Program-made: the position numbers and the translations under genes
Origin: Vulcanimicrobiota bacterium
Lineage (GTDB): Bacteria > Vulcanimicrobiota > Xenobia > Xenobiales > JADMJV01
Direction: 5' to 3'
DNA length: 64,000 bases
NCBI GenBank assembly: GCA_017307785.1
Contig: JAFKGI010000006.1
Location: forward strand, 62,001-126,000
The notes under the pieces: model-generated
The model's input: only the letters and a program-made list of their open reading frames with translations
Database searches by the model: none
Told to the model about the DNA's origin: nothing
Part shown: positions 25,494 to 35,812 of the stretch, piece after piece
Position numbering within the stretch: the first letter of the stretch is position 1
Layout: every line of letters begins with the position of its first letter

Positions 25494-25523
25494 TTGACAT
25501 TTTTTTTCCTTCTCTGGCACCCT
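25494..25523 (+). promoter_or_regulatory. Candidate promoter of the Y-RNA-like gene
   Basis: A perfect -35 hexamer TTGACA (25494-25499) is followed, after an 18-base T-rich spacer, by CACCCT, a poor -10 element keeping only the A at position 2 and T at position 6. The predicted start, about 25530, coincides with the first base of the long RNA stem. Confidence 0.4.
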
Positions 25524-25529
25524 CAGCTC

Positions 25530-25668
25530 GTCGGACGCGTCCCGACAGATACGGCTTACATACGCTTAGAGAGCGAGTGGTCGCTGGTTCAAATCCAGCT
25601 CACCGAAAGGTGATAGCTCAGCCTGGTAGAGCACTTAAAAGACAGCCGCATCGACTTACGCGAAAGAC
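25530..25668 (+). ncRNA. Y-RNA-like tRNA mimic (YrlA type)
   Basis: The core is a tRNA elbow in permuted order: a T-arm with stem GCTGG/CCAGC and loop TTCAAAT (25583-25599), a 5-bp acceptor-like stem TCACC/GGTGA closed by a GAAA tetraloop (25600-25613), TA, then a D-arm GCTC/GAGC with a GG-containing loop (25616-25632). Outer pairings continue: GAGT with ACTT, CGGCT (25552) with AGCCG (25644), and CGCGT (25536) with ACGCG (25658). A sealed acceptor stem and 5' and 3' ends in a long stem opposite the elbow are the design of bacterial Y RNAs of the YrlA type, which bind the Ro60 orthologue Rsr. No Ro60 gene is in this window. A circularly permuted tRNA gene is less likely, since no CCA end or anticodon loop is evident. 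Confidence 0.75.
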
Positions 25669-25697
25669 ACATCCACTTGTGTGAAGAAGCCCCCGCG

Positions 25698-26285
25698 ATG
25701 GAACTCTTCATCGACTTCATTTCCCCCTATGCTTACCTGGCCGCCGAAAAAATCGGCGAGCTGGATCCGCAAGCCACCGTCACGCCCATTCTTTTAGCCC
25801 CGCTGCTCAATCACAACGGCCAGAAAGGCCCGGCCGAGATCCCCGACAAGCGGCGCTACACCTTCAAGCACATCTCGCGGATGGCTCACGATGCGGGGCT
25901 GCGCATCCAGCCGCCGCCGGCCCATCCTTTCAATCCACTGCTGCCGCTGCGTCTGGCCATCCTGCGCCCCGACCTGATCCTGCCCATCTTTCGCCAGTGC
26001 TGGCGCGACGGTCAGGCCATCGACACCCCGGAAAGCCTCCTACCCCTTTGCGATGAGGCCACCCTGGCCCGTACCGGCGAAGCCAAACAGCAACTAAGAG
26101 AAAACACCGAGCGCGCGCTGCGGCTCGGTGTCTTTGGCGTGCCCAGTCTGGACGTCGATGGGGAAATCTTCTGGGGCTTCGACTCCTTCCCCCACGTCAG
26201 GGCCTTCCTGGAAGGCAAGGATCCCGTCGACCCTGAGCTGGTGGCGAAGTGGGAAACCTTACCGGCTAGCGCATCCCGACTTTAG
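25698..26285 (+). CDS. 2-hydroxychromene-2-carboxylate isomerase family (DsbA-like) protein
   Basis: A 195-residue thioredoxin-fold protein without CxxC: it begins MELFIDFISPYAYLAAEKIG, the SPYxYL motif of 2-hydroxychromene-2-carboxylate isomerases and kappa-class glutathione transferases, and ends with LGVFGVPSLDVDGEIFWGFD, containing the cis-Pro loop. Family members use glutathione to isomerise aromatic breakdown products; the real substrate here is unknown. The ATG at 25698 is just 30 bases after the Y-RNA-like gene. The end overlaps the convergent HAD gene by 27 bases. Confidence 0.85.
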   Translation: MELFIDFISPYAYLAAEKIGELDPQATVTPILLAPLLNHNGQKGPAEIPDKRRYTFKHISRMAHDAGLRIQPPPAHPFNPLLPLRLAILRPDLILPIFRQCWRDGQAIDTPESLLPLCDEATLARTGEAKQQLRENTERALRLGVFGVPSLDVDGEIFWGFDSFPHVRAFLEGKDPVDPELVAKWETLPASASRL

Positions 26286-26954
26286 GGCTAGCAGTTCCTC
26301 CAGTTGGCGCAGGGAAGTGACTTCGTGGTCCGGCACGATGCCGGGCGGTGCCGGCTTGCCTTTCCAGTTGATCCAGCAGGTATCCAGCCCCGCCTGAATG
26401 CCTCCGAAAATGTCCGTGTCGGGATTGTCTCCCACCATCAAAACACGGTCCGGGGCGGGATTGCCCATTTTCTCCAGGGCGTAGCGGAAAATCTCGGGAT
26501 GCGGCTTGGCCGCTCCCACGATCTCGGAAATAACCACCAGTTCAAAGTGGTGGGCCAGGCCGGTGCGTTCCAGGCGAATTTGCTGCAGTTCTCCGAAACC
26601 GTTGGTAATGATTCCCATTCGCGCGCGACCGTGCAGCGACTCCAGCAAACTCACCGCACCTTCTAAGGGCCTGCAAATATCGGCCATCGCCGACAAAAAG
26701 GCGCTGTTCAGAGACAGGGGACAAACCTGCAGGCGCTCGGCCCAGGAAGCGAAGCGACGCTGCTGCACGTCGGCGGCCGTAATGCGTCCATCCTGATAGT
26801 CCACCCACAGCGGCCGATTGACGACCTGATATTCCTCGTAGTGGCGCTCCTCCCACTCCACCCCGTAAGCCCCGAGCATCCGTTGCATCCCGGCGTAGGC
26901 GTCAAAATGGAACAACGTCTCGTCGGCGTCGAACAAAATCCACTCGTAGTTCAC
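26259..26954 (-). CDS. HAD phosphatase, YjjG-like
   Basis: A 231-residue HAD-superfamily hydrolase with motif I LFDADETLFHF (Asp9 nucleophile, Asp11), motif II ITNGFGELQ, Lys in AAKPHPEIFRYAL and motif IV VGDNPDTDIFGG. YjjG-type enzymes remove phosphate from non-canonical pyrimidine nucleotides. The cap sequence matches this branch best; another HAD nucleotidase is possible. Confidence 0.85.
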   Translation of the reverse strand: MNYEWILFDADETLFHFDAYAGMQRMLGAYGVEWEERHYEEYQVVNRPLWVDYQDGRITAADVQQRRFASWAERLQVCPLSLNSAFLSAMADICRPLEGAVSLLESLHGRARMGIITNGFGELQQIRLERTGLAHHFELVVISEIVGAAKPHPEIFRYALEKMGNPAPDRVLMVGDNPDTDIFGGIQAGLDTCWINWKGKPAPPGIVPDHEVTSLRQLEELLALKSGCASR

Positions 26955-26982
26955 TCGTTACTCCACATAAGCAATAAAAAGA

Positions 26983-27002
26983 GGCGCCGGATCCCCGGCG
27001 CC
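26983..27002 (-). terminator. Rho-independent terminator
   Basis: Perfect 8-bp stem GGCGCCGG/CCGGCGCC with a 4-base loop. On the minus strand it is followed by TCTTTTTATT, and it lies 32 bases beyond the stop of the gene ending at 27034. Single copies of ATAAGCAAT flank it on both sides (26967-26975 and 27016-27024), supplying part of the T-rich tail. Confidence 0.85.
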
Positions 27003-27033
27003 CCCCTCCCAAAAGATAAGCAATAAAATTATA

Positions 27034-27534
27034 TCAGCGAGCGAGTTCTTTTGCCAGCGTCATGCTACCAAACACGGCGGCGCCTACTACGGGTCCACCC
27101 GCAGCTGCGATGATGCCTGCGGCGGTTCCGGCGGCAGCTCCCACGAACGGGCTACCAAAGCCGGTGATCAGGGCCAGTCCGCCCCGAGCGTATTCGTTGC
27201 CAGTTCCCGAGGCAAAAGCCAGACTGACGCGCTTGCCCACGTGCCAACCGGTGGAGGCGCCTTCGCCCAGTCCGTGCAGACCCATATAAACGGTGCCCGC
27301 GGTGCCGGCAAAACCGGGCTGCTGGGAAACCAGACCGCCTACATAGCCAATACCGGCGCTCATGGCCGTGCGGCTGGCGATACGGAAGGCCTTCTGACCG
27401 AAGGACTCGGTCTTGGCCTCGGAGTTAGACCTGGAAACCTGATCCTTGGGCTCCTGGGGAGGCTGCGGGTCCTGATTCTGGACGCGCGTCTCGAGTCGCT
27501 GGGGGATCTGCGGGGAATTGCTCTGGATTTTCAT
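27034..27534 (-). CDS. Small Gly/Ala-rich protein of unknown function
   Basis: A 166-residue protein. The first ~55 residues are polar and Pro/Gln-rich (QSNSPQIPQRLETRVQNQDP); the rest is Gly/Ala-rich and moderately hydrophobic (MSAGIGYVGGLVSQQPGF, GSPFVGAAAGTAAGIIAAAGG), which may be a membrane hairpin. There is no signal peptide. A GAGAGAGGG ribosome site is 8-9 bases ahead of the ATG at 27534. A strong terminator follows. No family recognised; the Gly-zipper-like repeats could suggest membrane association. Confidence 0.7.
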   Translation of the reverse strand: MKIQSNSPQIPQRLETRVQNQDPQPPQEPKDQVSRSNSEAKTESFGQKAFRIASRTAMSAGIGYVGGLVSQQPGFAGTAGTVYMGLHGLGEGASTGWHVGKRVSLAFASGTGNEYARGGLALITGFGSPFVGAAAGTAAGIIAAAGGPVVGAAVFGSMTLAKELAR

Positions 27535-27606
27535 AGGTCTAACCCTCTCTCTGCCTGTATGTCTGTGTTTATAGGCAAAGAGTAGCTGCAAGCGCTGAAA
27601 AACTTC

Positions 27607-29028
27607 TTAACTGCGGTTGTAACTCAACCAGAGTTCGCGCTGTTCGTCCGTCATGTCGCCGCGAATCGAAGAGTAGTCGGCCTTGACCCGGTCCTTCAAA
27701 TACATGAACTGCTCGAAGCTGCCCGCCACCACGGCCAGGGCAGGGCATTCCAGCAGACCGCTCAGGTCCGCCACCGGCGACTCATAGGTCTTAAAGGTGG
27801 TGAAATGAGCATTGCCGCGCAGCCCGTTCACGTCCGGCAGGTTGCACTCATTCAGGCTCAGCTCGCGCAGTCCCGTCATCCCGCTCAGAAACGATGCATC
27901 CTTCGCTTCAAACAGGCTTAACCGGTGCAACCTGGACAACTGAGCCAGACCGCTCAGGTCATCCCCTGGGCGCACCTGCACCGTCAGTTCGCGTAGCCCC
28001 TTGAGCTTTTCTAGCCCTGGCTCCCAGCCCGCCACGCTCAGCGTTTTCAGCTTGGATAAACGAGCCAAAACCCCCCAGTCCCGGAAGCCCTCGGGTAAAG
28101 ATAAGCAATTTAATCCGAGGGGTAGACAGCTCAGATCGGTCACGGCCGTGCCTCCCAGGTAGAGCTCCTTCAGTTGCTCCAGACCCTGCAGGGGCCGCAG
28201 ATCCGTCACTCTGGTGTTGGTCAAGGTCAACTCCCGCAAGTCTTGCAGGCCGCTCAGTGGACTCAAATCCTCGACGGGATTGCCGTTGGCGTTGATCGAG
28301 CGCAAACCGGCGAGTCCAGCCAGGGGTAATAAATTGCTTATGCCGTTAGCTGCGAAGGAGACCTTGAGCAGGCCCTTGCACCAGCGCAGGCCCTCCAGGT
28401 CGGTCAGCCCCTTGCGCATCAGGTAGACTTCCTTGTTCTTCACCCAGCGCTTGGGATCGGTCACGATGGCCTGCCAGGCCGGGCTCAGGACCATCGGCTC
28501 CTCAGTAGTCTCCTCGGGAAAGCCTTCCAGCAAGTCCAGTTCTCGGCCGAAGTTCTCGTCCACGAAGCGCCATAGATCGGCCGGGCTCTTGCAGATGACT
28601 CGCTTGATCTCCTGATCGCGGCCAAAGTTGATGATCTGACCAGGTTGGCCCTGAGGGCCGGGGTTCAAGTCGATGCCCAGGTGATTGCCGCCAAAGTCAT
28701 GAGCGATGGGAATCCAGCCCCGGTCGATATAGTGCTCTTGAATCGCTCCGGGAGGGACCGAGTAGTGCTGGCCCTCTTCCTGATACTCGGGCAGCAGATC
28801 CATCCAGGTGCGCCAGTTGCGCACCATTTCTTCCAACGACAGCCAGCCCATGCCGAAAAAGATTCCCGGGGAATCGTCGCTCTCGCCGTCGTGCAGCCGA
28901 TAAAACTCGCGCCATTCCTCGGGCAGTTGCTGCCCCAGCGCTTTCTCGGCCGCCTCCAGAGCCGCCTGGCTCGCCCCCGGTCGTAAGCCCCCCGGCACTT
29001 TCTTTGAGATGCGTTGCAAACTATCCAT
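27607..29028 (-). CDS. SMI1/KNR4-domain protein with leucine-rich repeats
   Basis: A 473-residue protein. The N-terminal ~160 residues are a SMI1/KNR4 (SUKH) domain: ALGQQLPEEWREFYRLHDGES, IPIAHDFGGNHLGIDLNPGP and VICKSPADLWRFVDENFGRE. The C-terminal half holds about eight leucine-rich repeats (GLAGLRSINANGNPVEDLSPL, LQDLRELTLTNTRVTDLRPL). SUKH proteins are known as immunity proteins in bacterial toxin systems, but an LRR partner suggests protein binding rather than that role. No toxin gene is adjacent. Two ATAAGCAAT copies lie inside the gene (28101 plus, 28333 minus). The ATG at 29028 is chosen because upstream frame sequence looks non-coding. Confidence 0.82.
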   Translation of the reverse strand: MDSLQRISKKVPGGLRPGASQAALEAAEKALGQQLPEEWREFYRLHDGESDDSPGIFFGMGWLSLEEMVRNWRTWMDLLPEYQEEGQHYSVPPGAIQEHYIDRGWIPIAHDFGGNHLGIDLNPGPQGQPGQIINFGRDQEIKRVICKSPADLWRFVDENFGRELDLLEGFPEETTEEPMVLSPAWQAIVTDPKRWVKNKEVYLMRKGLTDLEGLRWCKGLLKVSFAANGISNLLPLAGLAGLRSINANGNPVEDLSPLSGLQDLRELTLTNTRVTDLRPLQGLEQLKELYLGGTAVTDLSCLPLGLNCLSLPEGFRDWGVLARLSKLKTLSVAGWEPGLEKLKGLRELTVQVRPGDDLSGLAQLSRLHRLSLFEAKDASFLSGMTGLRELSLNECNLPDVNGLRGNAHFTTFKTYESPVADLSGLLECPALAVVAGSFEQFMYLKDRVKADYSSIRGDMTDEQRELWLSYNRS

Positions 29029-29124
29029 TCCATGGCCTTGGGGACATGCCACGCACCTCCTGCCAAAGAAAAAGGACCCGGTCGCCCGAGCCCTCGTCCC
29101 TACCCAAGGTATAAGCAATAAACT

Positions 29125-29889
29125 TCAGTCGCGGCGCGATCCGCCCTGAAGCTTGGCCAACAGGTTGAGAATCTCCAGATACAGCCAGATCAAGGTGACC
29201 ATCAGGCCGAAAGCCGCATACCATTCCATGCTTTTGGGAGCACGAGCTTCTACGCCGCTTTCGATGAAGTCAAAGTCCAGCACCAGATTGAGCGCGGCGA
29301 TGACCACCACCACCAGGCTGAAACCGATGCCGATCATGCCGGTGTCGTGCACGAACGGCATGTTCAGGCCGAAGAGGCGCAGCAACATCGTCATCATGTA
29401 GAGCATGCAGATGCCGCCGGTGGCGGCCACCAGGCCCAGCTTGAAGTTCTCGGTCGGTTTGATCATGCCCGAGCGATAAGCGGCCAGCAGGCAGAAGAGC
29501 GTGCCGAAAGTGGCTCCTACCGCCTGCATCACGATGCCTGGATAGCGCATCTCGAAGATCGCCGAGATGCCGCCCAGCGTCAGACCTTCGCAGAACGAAT
29601 AGGGAATGGCCAGATAGGGAGCTGTGTCTTTCTTGAAGATGATGATCATCGAAAGAATAAAGTTCGCGATCAGCCCGCCGAAAAACAGCGGCATCAGCAT
29701 AGCGGACTTCAGCGCGACCAGCTTCCAGGTGATGCCGGCACCGCCGGCGAGAAACATCAGCAACAGGCCGGTCTTATTGGCCACACCCGCCAGCGACATG
29801 CTTTCGCCACTCGGCGAATCCATCACCGTGGTCGAATAGTTGGTAAAGGTCGTCGGCTTGAGCGCCGGATTTCCACTCCTCAGAGCCAT
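29125..29889 (-). CDS. Bax inhibitor-1/YccA family membrane protein
   Basis: A 254-residue protein with about seven membrane segments, including LAIPYSFCEGLTLGGISAIFE, the characteristic loop of the family, and LVLDFDFIESGVEARAPKSMEWYAAFGL near the C-terminus, where paired Asp residues form the calcium/pH-sensing site of BsYetJ-type proteins. These are calcium-leak or stress-related membrane proteins. An AGGAGG ribosome site precedes the ATG at 29889. A single ATAAGCAAT copy (29111-29119) is 5 bases after its stop, in the gap to the SMI1/LRR gene. Confidence 0.88.
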   Translation of the reverse strand: MALRSGNPALKPTTFTNYSTTVMDSPSGESMSLAGVANKTGLLLMFLAGGAGITWKLVALKSAMLMPLFFGGLIANFILSMIIIFKKDTAPYLAIPYSFCEGLTLGGISAIFEMRYPGIVMQAVGATFGTLFCLLAAYRSGMIKPTENFKLGLVAATGGICMLYMMTMLLRLFGLNMPFVHDTGMIGIGFSLVVVVIAALNLVLDFDFIESGVEARAPKSMEWYAAFGLMVTLIWLYLEILNLLAKLQGGSRRD

Positions 29890-29969
29890 GCGTTTCCTCC
29901 TAACAGGATATCCAGATCAGTTAACAGCAACTTCGAGAAGGCCTTCCAAACCCTGATAAAACATGGTAC

Positions 29970-29998
29970 TTGACCAAAACAGGTGAACACGTGATTAA
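29970..29998 (+). promoter_or_regulatory. Weak candidate promoter and LexA-like half site for imuA
   Basis: TTGACC (29970-29975), a 17-base spacer and GATTAA (29993-29998) precede the imuA start. GAAC at 29985-29988 followed by ACGT and GATT resembles a LexA box GAACnnnnGTTC with two mismatches in the second arm. The evidence is poor; SOS control is expected from the family, not shown here. Confidence 0.25.
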
Positions 29999-30006
29999 GT
30001 AGACGA

Positions 30007-30834
30007 GTGTCTCAAATCGATGTCAAAGGCAGAGTGGTGGAACTCTCCAGTCAATGCGGAGGCCATCTTAGCGCGGCCCTCCAGTTGTTACTGGAGTGCC
30101 AGCGTGCCGGCGAGTGGGCGGCCTGGATAGGCAATCCTAAAGCTCCCCCCTTTCCTCCCGATCTGGCTCGGGCTGGCGTCGATCTGGCTCATCTGGTAGT
30201 GGTCTTCGCCGAGAAACCTCAGCTGGCCGCCACCTCAGCCGTCAAATTGCTGCAAAGCGGCGCCTTCTCACTGCTGGTCCTCGACCTGGCCGGCTGGAGT
30301 GGACCGGCCAATCTCAATATGGCTCTGCAATCGCGTATGGCCGCCCTGACCCGGCGCCATCGCTGCGCTCTGGTAGCTCTGACCCGTAAGAAACCGCAAG
30401 AAAAATCTCTGGGATCCCTGGTGGCGCTGCGCGTCCAGGTGGAAAACGCCGGTTGGGGAGTGTATCTCAATGTGCTCAAAGACAAACGCCGCGGCCCCGG
30501 CCAGAAGATCTGGCAAGAAAGCGCTCCGCCGGATGGCCTGCATCGACATCCCCGAGTTCCTCTTTCAGTGGATGGTGGTCCAACAACCGGACTGGGCCCG
30601 GCAGCCCATGGCGCTGGTCAAAGACGAGCGCCCTACCGCCCTGCTCCAGGAAGTGAACGGCCGGGCCCTGGAAGTCGGCCTGCGACGCGGCATGCGATTT
30701 GGGGAAGCCTTGTCGCAAATCCCCTACCTGCGAGCGCGCTCGCTATCGCCAGCCTTAAGGGAGCAAATCACCCTGGAAATGGTGGAGAAGCTGCGGGCCT
30801 TCTCTCCCCAGATCGAAGCTTGCCCGCACAATAG
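30007..30834 (+). CDS. imuA: ImuA-like protein (RecA/SulA-related), mutasome accessory
   Basis: The first ~180 residues match ImuA: VVELSSQCGGHLSAALQLLLE (P-loop-like region without a proper Walker A), AGVDLAHLVVVFAEKPQLAA, LLVLDLAGWSG and a C-terminal KDKRRGPGQKIWQE. ImuA modulates RecA in the ImuA-ImuB-DnaE2 translesion complex. The natural end of the family is near base 30535, but the frame remains open to 30834, so it overlaps imuB by 302 bases and adds about 95 Pro/Gly-rich residues that look like out-of-frame imuB sequence. Either the extension is translated, or a frameshift here joins or separates the two genes. The start is GTG at 30007. Confidence 0.75.
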   Translation: MSQIDVKGRVVELSSQCGGHLSAALQLLLECQRAGEWAAWIGNPKAPPFPPDLARAGVDLAHLVVVFAEKPQLAATSAVKLLQSGAFSLLVLDLAGWSGPANLNMALQSRMAALTRRHRCALVALTRKKPQEKSLGSLVALRVQVENAGWGVYLNVLKDKRRGPGQKIWQESAPPDGLHRHPRVPLSVDGGPTTGLGPAAHGAGQRRAPYRPAPGSERPGPGSRPATRHAIWGSLVANPLPASALAIASLKGANHPGNGGEAAGLLSPDRSLPAQ

Positions 30835-31955
30835 CGGCGTTTTTTACATCGGCCTCAACGGACTCGAAACCCTCTATCCTTGCTTTCTCAGTTGGCGCGA
30901 GCAGTTGCTCAAAACCCTGGAAGCCTCGGGTTATCAGGCCCAGTGCGTAATCGGCTTTTCCCACTTCGGCAGCCTGGCCGTGACCCGCCACGACCAGCCC
31001 ATCACGCTCCTGGAAAGCCCCCAACAGGAAGACGAACTGGCTCAACAGGTGGCCCTTTGGCGCCTGGGAGTGCCCGTCAAATTGACCAACGCCCTTTCCT
31101 TGCTGGGCGTCACCACACTTGGCGACTTTCTCAAACTGACTTCCGAAAGTCTGCTCGAGCGTTTCGGTCGCGAAGCCTACGATTTGCACCGCCGCGCCAA
31201 GAAAGAGCACTGGGACCCGCTGCAAAGCGTGGCTGAACCGACCGTCTGGGAAGCCACTCTGGGTCTGGACTACCCCGAACCCGATCGCGAACGTATCCTT
31301 TTCCTGTGCGAAAAGCTGCTGCACCCTTTGCTGCTGCAGCTCTCGCGTCTGAAGAGAGCGGTCAAACGGCTGCACTTCGCCTTTCAGCTGCAAAACGGCG
31401 ATACCACTCGTCATTCCCTGGGCCTCTCCGAACCCAGTCTCGACCAGAAACGACTGCTCGACCTGCTCAACCTGCGCCTGGAATCCACTCCCCTCCAGGA
31501 AGGCGTCACCGATCTGGAGCTGCAGCTGGAAGAAGCCGAAAGCCCCGCCGAGCAGCTAGAACTCTTCGACCAGACCTCGCGCCGCGAAATCCAGGCAGCC
31601 AACCGCGCCCTGGACCGCGTGCGTGCCGAGCTGGGAGCCCACTCGGTGGTGCGCGCCTGCCTGCAAGAAGGCCACCTGCCCGCGGCTTCCTTCCGTTGGG
31701 AACCTCTCGACCGCCTGCAGGGCCGCCCCTCCCCCCAAGACATAAGCAATATCCTACTTCGTCGATTTCACGCTGTTCCGCAGCCCCTCAGCGCCCCCAA
31801 AGCCGACCAGTTGCTGGACGGCCCCTATCGCCTCTCGGGCGGCTGGTGGAATCGCGAGATCGAGCGCGACTACTACTATCTGCTCACTCCCAAAGGAGAA
31901 ATTCACTGGGCCTTTCACGATCAACGCCGCCAACTGTGGTTCCAGGAGGGCATCG

Positions 31956-31963
<8 letters not shown>
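30533..31963 (+). CDS. imuB: ImuB, Y-family polymerase-like mutasome hub
   Basis: A 476-residue Y-family-like protein, starting MACIDIPEFLFQWMVVQQPDWARQP and including the ImuB blocks VLQEVNGRALEVGLRRGM-like, FYIGLNGLETLYPC (where polymerases have DVT catalytic acids, largely lost) and the helix-hairpin-helix LGVTTLGDFLKLTSESLLERFG. ImuB binds the beta clamp and bridges ImuA and DnaE2. A C-terminal zinc-like or clamp peptide was not identified. The frame is +1 relative to imuA. It contains ATAAGCAAT at 31742-31750, read as ISN. The stop overlaps the dnaE2 start. Confidence 0.85.
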
Positions 31964-34951
<2,988 letters not shown>

Positions 34952-34955
<4 letters not shown>

Positions 34956-35677
34956 ACGGAGTAACCGGTTCCCATCAGCATCTGGCGCATACCGCCCAGC
35001 ATCGGACGCAGACCCAGGGTCCACAAGAAGATCAGTGGCAACCACAGCTGGAAGGCCGCCAGAGTGAGCACGGTCCAGACCGAGCCCTTCATGAAACGGC
35101 GCAAACCGTGGAGCCGGTAAATGCTCTTGCGGCTGCGCTCCGCGTCGACCACAGTTTCATAGCCATCCCGGGAGGGGAAGCCAAAGGACTCCAAGCGAGC
35201 GGCGATCTGCCTTAACGACTCCCCTTCGCAGCGCAGTCGCTCATACCAGTCGGAGAAATCCTCCTGCTGCAGAGAGGCGTCGCGAGCATCCGCGAATGCC
35301 TTGGAATGAACCTTGACCACCGCAAAATTCGGGCCCAGTGCCAGGCAGTCGCGCTCGAAGCGCCAGTGATAATACAGAAAGTGGAGACCTGGCGGCAGCA
35401 TACTCAGCAAAGCCAGTTGGGCGCAAAAGTAGACATCCAGGCAGAAGAGCACGACCGCTCCCACAAAAGCGGCCACCAGCAAGAGCGTGGCCAGAAGTTG
35501 GTAGCGGAGATAGTTCCGCAACACCGTGCTGCAAAACCCGCAGGCCGGCACCTGCATCTGGTGCGAGCGACCGTTTGCGCGAAAGATCCTGGCAACCCGA
35601 CCAGCGGCGGGTCTTTCGCATGTCATACAGACCATCGGCAAATCGGCGTTCAACGGCAATCTCAAAATCCGGCACAT
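34952..35677 (-). CDS. Membrane protein with N-terminal zinc-ribbon-like Cys pairs
   Basis: A 241-residue protein. The N-terminus has two Cys pairs, VCMTC and CGFC, about 30 residues apart, like a small zinc ribbon. Two hydrophobic segments follow (LLATLLLVAAFVGAVVLFCLDVYF and LALLSMLPPGLHFLYY), then a soluble part and a third C-terminal segment (VWTVLTLAAFQLWLPLIFLW). No family recognised. It overlaps the dnaE2 stop by four bases, tail to tail. Confidence 0.65.
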
Positions 35678-35721
35678 CTTGGTGGACTCCCTTCGGTTCG
35701 TAAATTCACCTTAGAGGAGCG

Positions 35722-35755
35722 AGTACTACGAAAGTACTACCAACCGACTATCGGT
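35722..35755. promoter_or_regulatory. Possible operator: direct and inverted repeats
   Basis: AGTACTAC is repeated exactly at 35722-35729 and 35733-35740, eleven bases apart (one helical turn); each copy contains the palindrome AGTACT. Directly after it is the inverted repeat ACCGA-CTA-TCGGT (35743-35755). The region is the 135-base divergent gap between the zinc-ribbon membrane gene and the FlgG-like gene. No regulator is assigned. Confidence 0.4.
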
Positions 35756-35812
35756 CAAGGACCGTAACAAAAGTCGTTTTGCCCGGTAACTTCGCTCCCT
35801 TAAGATCAAGCC

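Noticed and set aside
25452..25500. Start of the TauE-like gene at 25500, giving an EISNIFIAYF segment
   Set aside because: That segment is the translated palindrome; ATG at 25401 has a ribosome site and matches the family start.
25560..25640. Circularly permuted or split tRNA gene
   Set aside because: There is no anticodon loop or intron-like linker and the GAAA-capped acceptor stem and outer stem fit a Y RNA better.
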